A DNA stretch of 64,000 bases, taken from contig CM041779.1 of the NCBI GenBank assembly GCA_023374045.1, forward strand, positions 266,176,131 to 266,240,130, in the 5' to 3' direction. Shown in pieces: positions 20,692-31,902 of the stretch. A program made the translations under genes and the position numbers. Numbering within the stretch: the stretch's first letter is position 1; every line of letters starts with the position of its first letter. This DNA is from Limonium bicolor. Its lineage: Eukaryota; Streptophyta; Magnoliopsida; Caryophyllales; Plumbaginaceae. Below the pieces are notes generated by a model. It worked only from the letters and a program-made list of their open reading frames with translations, was not told the DNA's origin and ran no database searches.

Positions 20692-23199
20692 TCATCTCAT
20701 TGCCACGTGTTGATCAAGAGGGTCACGCTTACTAGGATCCACTAGACATCTTCTATTTGGGTGAAGAATCCGCTTAACCCGCCAAACTTTTTCAACTTTC
20801 TTCTTTTGTCGTACTCGTTTAGGGGTGTGCATTCCATCATAAAAGTCGTCCGGATAAGCAAAATAAATATGATCATTACCTTTGTCCGGCGCCTCAATCA
20901 TGTGGGCAGCAGAAGAATGTTTCTTCTTGACTAGCACCTTAGTTCTCTTACATGTGTTGGTGATCTTTGGAAAAGTTTTAGGCACCTTAGGCTCTCTCTG
21001 CAATCCTATCTCCTGCACTGAAGAGTCAACAATAGCTATACCAGAACAAAACTGAACTCCTGCAAGATTTCTCTTATTAGGAGTCATATCAAAAGAGACC
21101 TGCTCATTATGGTATCGCAATATTATTTTCCCTTCTTCTGCATCTATTAAAATACGTGCAGTGTGCATAAAAGGTCTACCTAAAATAATAGGTACTTCTG
21201 AATCCTCCTCCATGTCTACAACGATAAAATCAGCAGGAAAAGAAAATTTTCCTACTGTCACTATTAAGTCCTCCACCTTACCCTTTGGACAAACTATGGA
21301 GCGGTCAGCCAATTGCAATCGAATGGAAGTAGGGGAACATTGACCAACTCCTAGTTTATTAAAAACTGATAAAGGCATTAAGTTGATGCTAGCACCTAGA
21401 TCGCACAAACCTTTACCACAATTTACCTTTTCAATAGAGCAAGGTATGATGGGGAGTCCAGGATCACCAAGCTTAGGAGGGAGCTTCTTTAAAAGGACTG
21501 CTGAGACCGTCTCTGTTAACTCCACTGTCTCATGCTCCTGCAAATTACGCTTATCAAATCTGGGATTCTTCAAAAATTTAGCATAATTGGGCATCCTAGT
21601 AAAAATATATTCAAAAGAATACTTAGCAGTTAATGGTTCCATGAAGCTCAGAAATTTCTCAAATTGCTTATCATAATCACTCATTAAAACTGGAACAGGA
21701 TATGGCAATGATTTTATTAATGCAATTCGAGAATCAGAAAAAGAAAATAAAGTAGGTTGAGTCTCAGGAGACTCCTCCTCCTTGGATTTTTCTACTTTGT
21801 TGTCGGAGTCCTCAACTTCTACAATTTCATGCATGAAACTTTCTTTTGCAGCTTCAGGGGCACTAGGTTCCGGTCGCTTCTCACCGTCCAATGTCACTGA
21901 TTTACAATGTTCTACCGGATTTGGTTTCGGTTGATTTGGAAGTGACCCTGCTTGCATTTGTGCTAACTGCTGTGACATTTGACTCAACTGCCTCTCTACA
22001 CTTTGATTTATGTAGGCTTGATCAACAAATTTGGCCTCCAAGTCTGCAATTCTGGAATTAGTAGCACGGCCCTGTTTCAGCAACTCTGCAAACATGCTCT
22101 CGATCTTGCTGTTTCCTTCCTGGGGATCCTGAACTTGATCCTGCTGTCTATTAAAATGAGATTGTCTATTATTCTGAGTATAAGAATTATTGCCCATAAA
22201 CTGATCATTACCTCGCCACTGAGGCTGTTGATTATTCCTCCAACTATTTTGACCATACGAATTAGGAAAAGAGTTACCTGGTTGGTTGTTTATATAATTT
22301 ACCTCTTCTGGATTACCGACGTACCCAGGTCCCTCACAGTTGTAAGTTTCGTGGGCTCCTCCACAAATATCACAACAAGGTGTCAGATATTGGGAAGAAG
22401 TAGCTGCTGCCTTCACCGGTTGCTGCGTCTGGCCAAGAGTGAGCTTCTCCACTGCTTTTGCTATGGCAGTCAACTGAGTAGATAGATGATCCTGCGGGGG
22501 TAAATGATAAAGTCCGGCCTCTTTCTTGGCCTCTCCTCTCCCCTTGTTCTTACACCACTGTCTGGTGCTCGCGGTCATTGAATCCAGAAGCTCAATTGCT
22601 GTTGCACCTGTCTTATTCATAAAATTTCCTCCAGAAGCAGAATTCAGTAAAAGTTTATTTGAATCATTTAAACCACCAAAGAATGCTAACACTAAATCTC
22701 TATCACTCATACTATGGTGCGGGCATAAAATCTGAAGCTCTCTAAACCTATCCCATGAATCATATAAAGACTCGCCTGGTTCCTGACAAAAACTATTAAT
22801 CTCACCAATCTTTTCTCTGGTCTTGGATGGTGGGTAGTATTTGTTCAGAAACTTACGTGCTAGCTCCGCCCAGGTAGTGACACTCTGTGGTTGCAAACTC
22901 CTCAGCCATCTCGAAGCTCCATCCTTCAAGGAGTAGGGAAACAACTGTAGTCGAATCCTTTGGTTCAGGTTCCCGGTCTTGTTGAAAGCATTGCAAAAAT
23001 CTAGGAACCTTGAGATGTGATGTGGTGCATCGTCAGAATCGACCCCACTAAACTGGCCTTGATGAAACAGCGTGGTAATGTAACTAGTCTTGAACTGCCA
23101 TGCCTCCATCTCTGCTGGTGTAATCTCGGGGAGAACAATAGCAGAAGGTCTCCCCTCGACCGACGGTTGTTGATGCTCATTCAATGTGCAGTCAGCCAT
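20692..23199 (-). CDS. gag: gag-protease polyprotein of an Athila/Tat-like element (835 aa, intact)
   Basis: An uninterrupted ORF. The start ATG at 23199 is in good context (caacATGg) and about 600 nt after the 5' LTR. Residues about 55-215 form a retrotransposon gag capsid domain, with motifs such as FSGVDSDDAPHHISRFLDF, LFPYSLKDGASRWL and ARKFLNKYYPPSKTREKIG. A zinc knuckle of spacing C-x2-C-x3-H-x4-C lies at about 276-288 (CDICGGAHETYNC). A Q/N-rich linker and a predicted coiled coil (about 365-415) follow. A retropepsin-like aspartic protease carries its catalytic Asp at about residue 600 (CDLGASINLMP) and the second conserved strand VPIILGRPFM. Gag packages RNA and the protease would mature it. 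The reading frame ends 1.46 kb before the 3' LTR with no RT or integrase. An intact frame in a non-autonomous element suggests either recent insertion or selection on Gag. Confidence 0.92.
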   Translation of the reverse strand: MADCTLNEHQQPSVEGRPSAIVLPEITPAEMEAWQFKTSYITTLFHQGQFSGVDSDDAPHHISRFLDFCNAFNKTGNLNQRIRLQLFPYSLKDGASRWLRSLQPQSVTTWAELARKFLNKYYPPSKTREKIGEINSFCQEPGESLYDSWDRFRELQILCPHHSMSDRDLVLAFFGGLNDSNKLLLNSASGGNFMNKTGATAIELLDSMTASTRQWCKNKGRGEAKKEAGLYHLPPQDHLSTQLTAIAKAVEKLTLGQTQQPVKAAATSSQYLTPCCDICGGAHETYNCEGPGYVGNPEEVNYINNQPGNSFPNSYGQNSWRNNQQPQWRGNDQFMGNNSYTQNNRQSHFNRQQDQVQDPQEGNSKIESMFAELLKQGRATNSRIADLEAKFVDQAYINQSVERQLSQMSQQLAQMQAGSLPNQPKPNPVEHCKSVTLDGEKRPEPSAPEAAKESFMHEIVEVEDSDNKVEKSKEEESPETQPTLFSFSDSRIALIKSLPYPVPVLMSDYDKQFEKFLSFMEPLTAKYSFEYIFTRMPNYAKFLKNPRFDKRNLQEHETVELTETVSAVLLKKLPPKLGDPGLPIIPCSIEKVNCGKGLCDLGASINLMPLSVFNKLGVGQCSPTSIRLQLADRSIVCPKGKVEDLIVTVGKFSFPADFIVVDMEEDSEVPIILGRPFMHTARILIDAEEGKIILRYHNEQVSFDMTPNKRNLAGVQFCSGIAIVDSSVQEIGLQREPKVPKTFPKITNTCKRTKVLVKKKHSSAAHMIEAPDKGNDHIYFAYPDDFYDGMHTPKRVRQKKKVEKVWRVKRILHPNRRCLVDPSKRDPLDQHVAMR

Positions 23200-23775
23200 G
23201 TTGAATTTCAGTTGTCGTCTGCTGTGGAAATATCTCTCGATCTCTGGTTCAAAATCAGCTAATGGACCACATAAACTAGCACCCAGAAGGTAAAATTAAA
23301 AACAAGTAAACAAAACACAAAGATTGGAATACACAAATAAACTAAAAAAAAAAAAAATCGAGAAGATAAACAAAAATAAAATCCTAATTAATCAGAAGAA
23401 AATCAACTAATTGAATGATAGGAAACAAAATCAAATACTAATTAAGTAATAGGGAAACCAAATAAAGAAAATCAAATACGTGACTAAACAAATACGTTAA
23501 CGAAAAATGCATCAACGACAAACGACTAAACTAATCTAAAACCCAATCCTAATCCTAAAACAAAGTAACGACAAAATTAAATAGAAGAAAATAAAATAAA
23601 AACGAAAAAGAAAATCTCGTGTAAAACAAATCGTATGAACCAGCAAATTCAATTCGCAAAAATTCAATCAAAATGCAATTAAACTAATCTGAAAATAAAA
23701 AAAAAATAAAAGAAAGAACAGCTAGAATAAAATCTCAATCAAATTAAATAAATATGTCAATTAACAGTGCCAGAG

Positions 23776-23794
23776 GTCCCCGGCAACGGCGCCA
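23776..23794 (-). promoter_or_regulatory. gag element primer binding site (Athila/Tat type)
   Basis: On the minus strand, tggcgccgttgccggggac begins six bases after the LTR end. This sequence is the standard primer site of Athila/Tat-like plant gypsy elements. Confidence 0.85.
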
Positions 23795-23800
23795 AAAACT

Positions 23801-25490
23801 TGTAGCAGAAATATGTTACTATCTCTACCTAGGCAGTGCACCTATCGTTTTGCGGGTATAGTGATTAAGTGGGTTGTCGAACTCAGGGACCTCGTTCAAT
23901 TAACTGACAAATTATTAATCTAACTGAGAAACTAAATTAAACTAAGAAAACGGGAAATTGTCACTTTTTCAGGTTTTCAATTAATTCAAAACAAATAACG
24001 AGCACAAATAATGAAGTAACAAAACGATAAAAATAAACAAAGCAAATGTCGGTTTAAAAATCTAATGAATTAAAAACGCTCCCCGGGTTATTCCACTCGT
24101 CTATTTCGTCGAATTCAATTAATAACAATTTTCACTGTTTTATGCAATAAGCTAAGGAATTATAATTAGTTCGTTGACCGGTCCTTGTACAACGAGCCCT
24201 AACTAACTGAAATAACAAGCCGCAAACCATGCCCAAGTTAAATTCAAGTTAATTGCAATAAACACAATTCCTATTAGAGACAGATTAACCTATAGGCAAG
24301 CCATGCTTCTAGTCGTTAATCCGGTTTGATTTCCTATGTCTAGAACTTAATCTCAGCACCGCATTTTGATATAAGCTCTACAAAAATCACTTAGAAAATT
24401 GGCCAGAAAATCTAAGCGCATTAAGGACAGGAATCAAACTATTGCAAAACAATAATAGTGACAAATTTATATAACATGAATTCTACGAAAAAGACTCGCT
24501 TCCCTAACCCGGGAAGCTAAATAGAACTACTCACTCATGATTCAAAACGTAAATAATAGAGAACAAAGAAAACATAAAACAAACTAAAATTAAAGCAATA
24601 AATAATTCCAGTTTAGAAACTCCACTCAGTTTCCTAATTATCCCCTGACAATCTGGTGGTGGGTTGATTCTACTCCTTGTTGACGCTGGAACTGCTGCGT
24701 GGCTGCACCGCTCTGCACCTCTGGTGAATGGTTCGGTAGTATGGTCGTGGTGTGTGGAAAGTAATGGCGGTGGGATGATGGTAATGGTGTTGGTCAACGG
24801 TGTGTAGATGGAGAGGGAGTATATGGCTGGGATTGCAGAATGTCGAATGCGAACAGAAGACCGGGGGTTGGATGTGTGGTGGTGTCGATGATGGATGATG
24901 GTGGAAGGGTTGACCGGGAGCAGAGGCCGAAGCCCCTGATGTGAGGCGCGGCGTGAATATTTGGAAGTGAATGTTCGCCTCCTATGTGCCCTAATCTCGT
25001 ATATGTATGCAGCCCCCATACAATATTTTTATCTTCAACAATATACTCACGCGAGTTTCTATCTTCAGCCGCATAAATCATTTGTGGCGTGAATGACATA
25101 TCTCCACGTACGTGATTGGTATTGCATCAATCATATGCAAGTATGCAACCTTTTTCTTTTGAATAAAAAGATAGTGATCGTTATAATGATGTGGTAATGA
25201 TGGATTATATAATGATTATTAAATCATTATATAATATCATCTAGACACAACTTGAACCGAGCATTGATTCTTCGTTGTAGCTCTGATTTGCTCCCCGTTA
25301 GTTGTGTTGTGAAGCTAACGAAGCAAAGAATGCAATCCTATGAATTTTACCTGCATTTGACACATAAAATATCAGCTCACATCATAACATAAATCTAAGG
25401 AAAAACATATGATAAGTGAGAAATATGACATGAATTGTTATAGGAATAGGAAGAATTAAAGCTCTAAAAGTATATATTTCGCACTTATCA
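23801..25490 (-). repeat. gag element 5' LTR (1690 bp)
   Basis: The sense strand runs from 25490 (tgataagtgcg) to 23801 (ctgctaca). A TATA-like box lies at 24466-24473 on the minus strand, leaving roughly 1.0 kb of U3. The LTR is followed directly by the primer binding site. Confidence 0.88.
24466..24473 (-). promoter_or_regulatory. TATA-like box of the gag element 5' LTR
   Basis: The minus strand reads tatataaa. The same box is in the other LTR at 18199-18206. The transcription start would lie about 30 nt further along the minus strand (about 24435). Confidence 0.5.
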
Positions 25491-25495
25491 GCATT

Positions 25496-28400
25496 GTTGT
25501 GCGTATTTACAGGTTGAAGGCATTATTATGTGGGAAATTCAGTGTTTAAGGTTTATGCAATTTAAGGGCCTAAGTGCCAAGCAATTTAAGTTTATGCACT
25601 ATATTTGATGTAGTGTTGTCTAAAGGTTTAGTTGTGTAAAGAACATCTCTTGTGAAGATGGATATCTTTGGTGGTTAAAGGATGAAAAACAATATGTTTG
25701 TGTGCAAGGAATGTGTATTAAGAGATTGAGTGTTCTTGGTTGTATAATGGTGGAAAAACTATGTGTTTTGGTGTAAGGTGATACAAGAGAAGCTATGGCA
25801 AAATTTAGTTGATAAACAAAGGAGTTTATGTATTCTAATGAGATTTGGTGACCTAGATTGTACGAGGAATTGTTAAGTGTTAAGATGATGAAAGAAAGTG
25901 AATTAAGGTGTTCTTAAGTGTTAAGATGCCTTGGGCATAGTCTTGGAGATTTAGAGAACTAATGGATGATTTCTAGATACACCAAGGTCATGGTAGGTGT
26001 GGAAAAGTCTTGTGCAAAGTTTGGTGAACAATGGAAGTGTAATGCCTTGTGAATGTTTAATTATGAACTTGTGGGAAAGACTTGAGGAGTGTGTGTAAAG
26101 GAGATGAGGGTGATGCAAAATGATGCTTTAAGAGTGGTTACCTTGTTGTGGAAGCACACTTTGGTTAGTGATATTGTAGGCATGATTCACCACTTAGAAA
26201 TCCTAAGGAAAAATGTTATAAGTGTTAGGAATTGTTGTAAGAAATTGAGTAACAAGTTAGTGATGATTTAGGAAGGTTTAGTGCTTATTTTAAGGTGTTT
26301 AAACATGTAGGAAACATGTGGAAAGATTGTGGAATGATTGGGAAAAGATTTGGGTGAATTTGGAGTTCAAAATGAGGAGAAAAACACTTTTTAAAATGGG
26401 GTCTGCTGTGGACCTCCCTTAGGGACCGCCCCTGTGGGGAGGTCCAGCGCAGTCGAAGTAGTTTCTGTTGTGGACCGCCCCTGGGGCGGTCCAGACCAGA
26501 GAAAAAAAAATGTGTTTAAGGCTTCTAATGATGGGGGATTGGATGGTAATGGTTTTAGATGATGTTTAGGCCTTGTTTGGTGACATGTAAAGGCCTTAAG
26601 ATGTGTAAACAAGTGTTAGGAGGTTTTGCAAGTAATGAGTAAGTGTTTAGGGACTTTGGAAGTAAGCTTGTGCATGCATTTGGAGGATGTTATGTGAAGG
26701 CTTAAGTGTGCCAAATGATGTTAAAACATGCTAGGATATGTAAGGTGAAGTTTGGAGTCAAATGTGCATTTTTAAACAAGGGTCTGGAGCAGACCAACCT
26801 TGGGGACCGGACTTGCAAGGTCGGTCAGGCTTGAATTTTGTATACGGAATATGTCCTGGAATAGACCGACCTTGTGGACCGGACTTGCAAGGTCGGTCGG
26901 GGTAGAATTTTTAAACGGTAAAAGTGTCTGGAATGGACCGACCTTGGGACCGGACTTGGCAAGGTCGGTCGAAGTGTAGATTTTCAAACCTGGAAGTCAC
27001 TGGAATGGACCGACCTTGGGTAAGGTCGGTCGGTAAGGTTGGTCGACCTAAAACTTGTTAAAAAAAAACAAACAAAGTGTGGCCTAGGTAGTTAACCCTA
27101 AGGGGTATAATGAAGGTATCAAGGGTAAGTTAAAGCATAAAACATGTCATATAATCATGAAAAATGCTTAGTAAACCGGAAGCTAAAAAAGGTAATTAAC
27201 CGACGTTATTAATCATGTTTAGGAACTACGTTTGGTGGGACTCGAACGCAGCAGGGACCAAGGTATGGTTTTCTTGCAACCTGTGTCCTACCAGATTACA
27301 CCGGCTTGTATGCCAATGTGTTTTTCTGTGTGTTTTCCACCTTGTAAGATAAAACATGTAATGAGTTTATAGTAATTTGTTTATGTGGCGCGTTCAATTC
27401 CGATACTGTTTAACCTCGAAAGTGTTAAACCTTAGCTAACCAAACCTAGGATCACATAAGAGATTGGTATTCGGATTAACGACCCAAACCATGGGAACGT
27501 TCTAACCACGGCTATGCGTGAGTTAGTTGTGTGATGTTTGTTTGTGTTAGTATGTTCACTACCCTTGTGTGTGTCTAACTAGACCTTACCACCTAAGTGT
27601 GAATTAATGTGCTAAGTCCAATAATGAGACTTCTAACAAGTGCTAACCGGGGAGTGAGGAATCCGGTCGTTCCGGTCGCGCGTTGTTTGGGAGTGGGTAT
27701 CCATCCTTGCTTTACCTTCCTCTCTGTTATGGTTGCTTTCCTTCTTGGGTTACGATCTCTCCACTAGCTTACTCCAAAGCTTACCTATTCTGACTTATGA
27801 TCGGTCTAGGGGGAACATGTGTTTGTGTGGTGTGTTCGGGTCACTATATCCGATCCATCTTTAAGTTAAGTTACTCGTCCGACTATCAGGACGGTAATGA
27901 GTGTTGTATAATGAGCTTAACATGAGGGTGATATCATTGTCTAGGCTTACAAGTGAACTAACTATGTTTGGGTCGTTCCTAAAGAGAACCGCTCCCGTTA
28001 TGTTATGTGTTTATTTTTGTACTGCAATTCTTATTGCGATGTTATGTTATATGTACGTTGAAACGTGAAATGTGTTGTTATGTGGAGTATACGGATCATG
28101 GATATGAATCCAGGTTATTAAAGACGAATTTGTGTATACCCGACTAGTGGGTATGTGTCTACGAGTCATGGAATGGAACAGCTTCTCCATTAAGATACTG
28201 GCTACCCCTCTAGGGTTACAGAACCCAATGAGTGATTATCAAGTATATAGTGTTTACTATTTCGTTGAGCCCATTGTTGGGTATGTAAGTGTTATGTGTT
28301 TATAGTTTCATGCTGATTCAAATATAATCAACCGCATGCCTAGACGACAATTAGTTGTGCGTGGCCCGTAGCATGCGGCTGCGGGATTTCCATACCAGCA

Positions 28401-28792
28401 AAGGTGCTGAGCCCCCTGGGGGCCACCCTTTCTTCTCTTTCCTATTTCAGGTACAAGGAGCTGGAAGCCGTTTGAGAGTAGGACGGGGTAGTTGTTTATA
28501 CACGAATAGCCATTTCAATTGTATGTGTATTGTAGGTGTAGTAAGACCGAAATTGTTATCGGCATCAGTTGGTAATACTCGGTACAGTTGGAATGTTTAT
28601 ATATATTGGATGTTGTTAATGGAAAGGGATATTAATGTATAGTTGCTCGGGAATCTAGTCCATCAGACCGATACAATGTATATGTATTAGCCTTGTTAGC
28701 CACGTGGGTGGTTAACGACGTGTAACACCAATGAGTTTAGTTTTCCGCTACAGTTTGTTTTTAAGTGTGTTGCTGTTAGTTGGGGTGTTACA
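25496..28792 (+). repeat. LARD-1 right LTR, second part
   Basis: Resumes after the second gcatt of the nested element and matches 8065-11350 of the left LTR to its end at ...ggggtgttaca. It has a 13-bp insertion in the first GC-rich hairpin (about 26412-26425) and a poorly matching patch at about 28130-28330. Confidence 0.85.
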
Positions 28793-28797
28793 GTACA
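28793..28797. repeat. target-site duplication of LARD-1, right copy (gtaca)
   Basis: Identical to 6454-6458 and placed directly after the LTR end ...gtgttaca. Confidence 0.85.
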
Positions 28798-29580
28798 TGT
28801 GTGGAATGTATATGCATAAATCATTGTTGGTGTTCACTGTATTCAAATATCATTAAGAGTTTTAGCTTGTTGTCTTCGATTGTACAGATCTGTATAGAGT
28901 TTTGTTTTCTGCCGTGGGAAAGTAGAGGTTTCTTAAGACCGAGTGGCAAATCATGCGGGGAACTCTCAATTGTTCTGAGGAATTTGTGGCATAGTTAATC
29001 TGTTAGATAGGAAATTACATTACACTTTTGCGGTTAGCTCATAATTTATTAAAGAGAAGAAACCAACTGCTAACCTGTAATTAGAGTTAGCACCTTGCTG
29101 TTAAGGATTCATGACAGACCAAAGTTGAGTTAGTGATGGGTTTAACCTGCTATGCCATTTTGTACAGCCCAGGTTGATTATAATCTAGGATGTAATTTAC
29201 TGATATGGTAACTAATTGAATGCGGATGATTGAATCAAGTTTCTTTTGTTCCTTCAGCTGAATACCCTATCCGATCATCCAAAGAAAAGAGTATATTAGA
29301 TATTGAATGAGCAGAAATGAAAGATTTGGAATAGCAATATGTGGTAGTTCTGTTTGGCACCCGTCACTGATTTCATTTCGGTCAGAATTTTGTTTGGTCA
29401 TTAGAAGTTTTAAAACACAAGAGATCCCATAAACTTCCAGTTTTGTTATGCCACTCCTTCACTTATCGATTTGATTTACTTTTCAGTTTGATTATTGTTT
29501 CGTTCATTCATCATGTATATAATATCTTGTTCAACTCATTTCCTTGTATTCTCTAGCTATTAACTAAGCCATAGTTAGTA
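28798..29580. other. non-coding, possibly host intronic or UTR sequence (right half)
   Basis: Continuation of the segment ending at 6453. A/T-rich, without repeat or protein signals. A T-rich tract ending in ttccttcag at about 29258 looks like a splice acceptor, but no coding exon follows that I can recognise. Confidence 0.3.
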
Positions 29581-29944
29581 TGTCCTCTAGGTCCTAGCCA
29601 CTAGGTTAGTGGGTGTCCCTTGGCACTTAGTGGGTCATGTGTCCTTCTTGGTCAAGGTGACACCCTAAACCCTAAAACACACATTTAAAAATATGTATAT
29701 ATGTAAATAATGAACTCACTTGTCCAAACCCAAAATTCTCCCAAACACCTACTTCCTCTCTTTCCATCCTAAATCCAGAATTGTCTCTCATTTTTTAATG
29801 TCTTCATTCTTGTATATAAATAAACCATTAACTCTCACATGTTTTCTTTTTAAAACTTGGTTCAAAAGCCCAAAAATAAAAAATGGACAAGTCCAAATAC
29901 CTAGCCCAAGTCTGAAACCAAAAGTCCACAAATCATTCCTGACC

Positions 29945-30130
29945 CATCACCTAGCCCAACCCAAATCCGGCCCAAGCTCAACCTAAATCCGGCCCAAACC
30001 CAACCCAAATCTGGCCCAAACCCAACCCCAAAGTCGGCCCAAGTCCACACAAGTCGGCCCAAGTCCACACAACTCGGCCCAAGTCCACACAAGTTGGCCC
30101 AAGTCCACACAAGTCGGCCTAAGTCCACAA
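29945..30130 (+). repeat. short tandem repeats, cccaa-type and cggcccaagtccacacaagt type
   Basis: First several copies of a 20-bp (cccaacccaaatccggccca-like) repeat, then about five copies of a 20-bp unit (cggcccaagtccacacaagt). They run directly into the gaccttgacc minisatellite. Confidence 0.75.
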
Positions 30131-30149
30131 AGTCAAACCAAGTCCACAA

Positions 30150-30430
30150 AAGTAAAACCTTGACCAAAAGCGTTGACCTTGACCAAAAAGCGTTGACCTT
30201 GACCAAAAAGTTGTGACCTTGACCAAAAAGCGCTGACCTTGACCAAAAGGCACTGACCTTGACCAAAAGGCGTTGACCTTGACCAAAAAGCGCTGACCTT
30301 GACCAAAAAGTGTTGACCTTGACCAAAAAGTGCTGATCTTGACCAAAAAGCGCTGACCTTGACCAAAAAGCGCTGACCTTGACCGAAAAATGTTGACCTT
30401 GACCAAAAAACGTTGACCTTGACCCAACTT
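30150..30430 (+). repeat. 20-bp minisatellite (gaccttgaccaaaaagcgct)
   Basis: About 14 consecutive 20-bp units with substitutions mainly in the gcgct part. Because 20 is not a multiple of 3 and no unit contains a minus-strand stop, all three minus frames stay open across it, giving spurious 100-140 codon ORFs of GQGQRFLVKV type. No protein is inferred. Confidence 0.85.
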
Positions 30431-30439
30431 TGACCTTGA

Positions 30440-30600
30440 CCCAACCCGAACTTCAATCTAGTTCAAGCCTGAACCTCATTCCAAACCGAACTCAACTTCA
30501 ATCCAAACCGAACTCGACCTCAATCCAAATTGAACTCGACTTCAATCCAAGCCGAACTCAACCCCAATCCAAGCCGAACTCCAAATTCGATTCAAACCCG
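30440..30600 (+). repeat. degenerate tandem repeat of about 24 bp (ccgaactc-acttcaatccaa)
   Basis: Five or so imperfect units follow the 20-bp minisatellite. The plus-strand open frames over it (SIQTEL-type peptides) are a repeat artefact. Confidence 0.65.
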
Positions 30601-31034
30601 ATTCATTCAGCCCAATTTCATTCAATTCAAATCAAATCCAGATTCAATTCTTCCAATTCAAACTCAACTTGCAAATTCCATTCAAAATCCAAAAATCCAA
30701 AAAATCTCCTTTCTCGAATTTCAAACAATCATTTTATTCAAACTTCATCAAGTTTTTAGAGGAAACCATTTTGTGGAATTTTAAAGGAAAAACTTTTCTC
30801 ACATCACAGAAAGCTCTTCTCAAATGCAGAAAGTTCTTCTCACATATACAGAAAGTTTTCTCCTAAAAACATTTCTCAAAATCAGTGTTTCTTTACCGAG
30901 AATTCCGAACAACTTCAAAAGTTTTCAAACTTAGTTTTCGACTCAAATAAACGTTTTCGGGGAACAAAAAGTCTGACCCCTTCAAAGCATTTCCTTCCTA
31001 GTTAGGCATCACTTGTCTCCCTTCCAAAATAAAA

Positions 31035-31195
31035 ATCCGAGGCGGGGCACTAGGGTCGTAATCTCCCTTGTTGCAGTCTGGATCTCTTTAGGCGGGGCGT
31101 TAGGGTGACAAACCTCCCCTAATTGCAGCCTAGATTTTTACGAGGCGGGGTGCTAGGGAAGTAACAGCCTTCCTAGTTGCAGCCGGGATTTTAGA
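31035..31195 (+). repeat. three tandem units of about 55 bp with gaggcggggc core
   Basis: Each unit has ggcgggg(c/t), a tagg(g) run, ctccc/cttcc, then ttgcagyctggat. Units begin at about 31039, 31091 and 31142. Confidence 0.7.
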
Positions 31196-31699
31196 ATCGT
31201 CTAACTCCCTTCCACTCGATTTCAGTATTTTTGGCTTTTAATGTTTTAAACCCAGGAGTTAGAGACGTTATTAATGTTTGACCGAGAACATCTCATTCAT
31301 GGTGTTTCTCTCTGAATCCTATTTTTCGACATTGATTCATTGCCCCATCTTTCGTGCCTCGACACTTACCATTAATTAAGTGTCGTGTTTGAGGGGGTAC
31401 AAAGGGTAATCCCTCGGGATTATCTGCCCTTTTATGACAAAAAATGGTTTTTCGATTTTAAAAACTTTAAGAAGGATGATTTTGACAATCATTCCTCCAG
31501 ACAATTCAGTCCGCCATCATCTCACTCTAAATTTGAAATATCCCAAAACATCAACCCTTTCATAATCTCAAATTCGAAAAACCCGGGATCTCTACCCAAA
31601 CCTCAATTGCCTCACACACTCAAATCATTATCCAAACTCCAAATCACTCCAAACTGAAATTGTCTCCCAAATTCGACTCCTCTCTAACTTCTAATGTCT

Positions 31700-31860
31700 C
31701 ACAGGCCCGAGCGCCTCACAGACTCGAACATCTCAATTCCTCCACCATTTTAAGATTCAAGCGTCTCACAGACCCGAGCGTCTCACAGGCCTTGACATCC
31801 CATTACTCCCACTACATGAACATCCCAACCGTCTCATAGACCCGAGCGTCTCACAGACTA
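31700..31860 (+). repeat. degenerate repeat of gtctcacagacccgagc
   Basis: Seven or so copies of about 17 bp, some adjacent and some spaced. They lie just upstream of the conserved gaactacgta motif of the LTR. Confidence 0.65.
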
Positions 31861-31902
31861 ACCTCTCAAAACCCTTTAAAACTTTCAAAACCCAAAAACC
31901 GT

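Larger units (their letters stand above)
17535..25490 (-). mobile_element. non-autonomous Athila/Tat-like LTR element encoding only gag-protease
   Basis: A complete 7956-bp element in reverse orientation. Its 5' LTR is 25490-23801 and its 3' LTR 19229-17535. The ends (sense) are TGATAAGTGCG...CTGCTACA and a 5-bp TSD (gcatt) flanks it. It has an Athila-type primer binding site and one long ORF (gag plus protease). RT, RNase H and integrase are missing, with 1.46 kb of non-coding sequence where they would be. This matches the TR-GAG class. The LTRs differ at fewer than about a dozen positions by eye, so it is young. Confidence 0.88.
6459..28792 (+). mobile_element. LARD-1: giant non-coding LTR retrotransposon, disrupted by a nested element
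   Basis: This is a complete element: LTR 6459-11350, internal domain 11351-15954, second LTR 15955-28792 with an unrelated element inserted at 17535-25490. The ends are TGAAATA...GTTACA and a 5-bp TSD (gtaca) flanks it. It has a primer binding site matching initiator-Met tRNA and a polypurine tract, but no gag, protease, RT, RNase H or integrase ORF. LTRs near 5 kb around a conserved non-coding internal domain fit the LARD (large retrotransposon derivative) class. Cis signals resemble those of Tekay-like gypsy elements, so mobilisation in trans by such an element is inferred. Without the nested insert the element is about 14.4 kb. Confidence 0.85.

Noticed and set aside
24531..25099. 162-codon and 101-codon minus-strand ORFs in the gag element 5' LTR
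   Set aside because: The other LTR copy (18526-18833) has them broken by small indels, with no known domain; LTR sequence only.
30150..30430. Possible CRISPR-like repeat array
   Set aside because: Units are directly adjacent 20-bp minisatellite copies without spacers, in a plant LTR.
29901..30456. Overlapping minus-strand ORFs of 102-141 codons
   Set aside because: They are produced by a 20-bp repeat without stops; the same peptide appears in all three frames.
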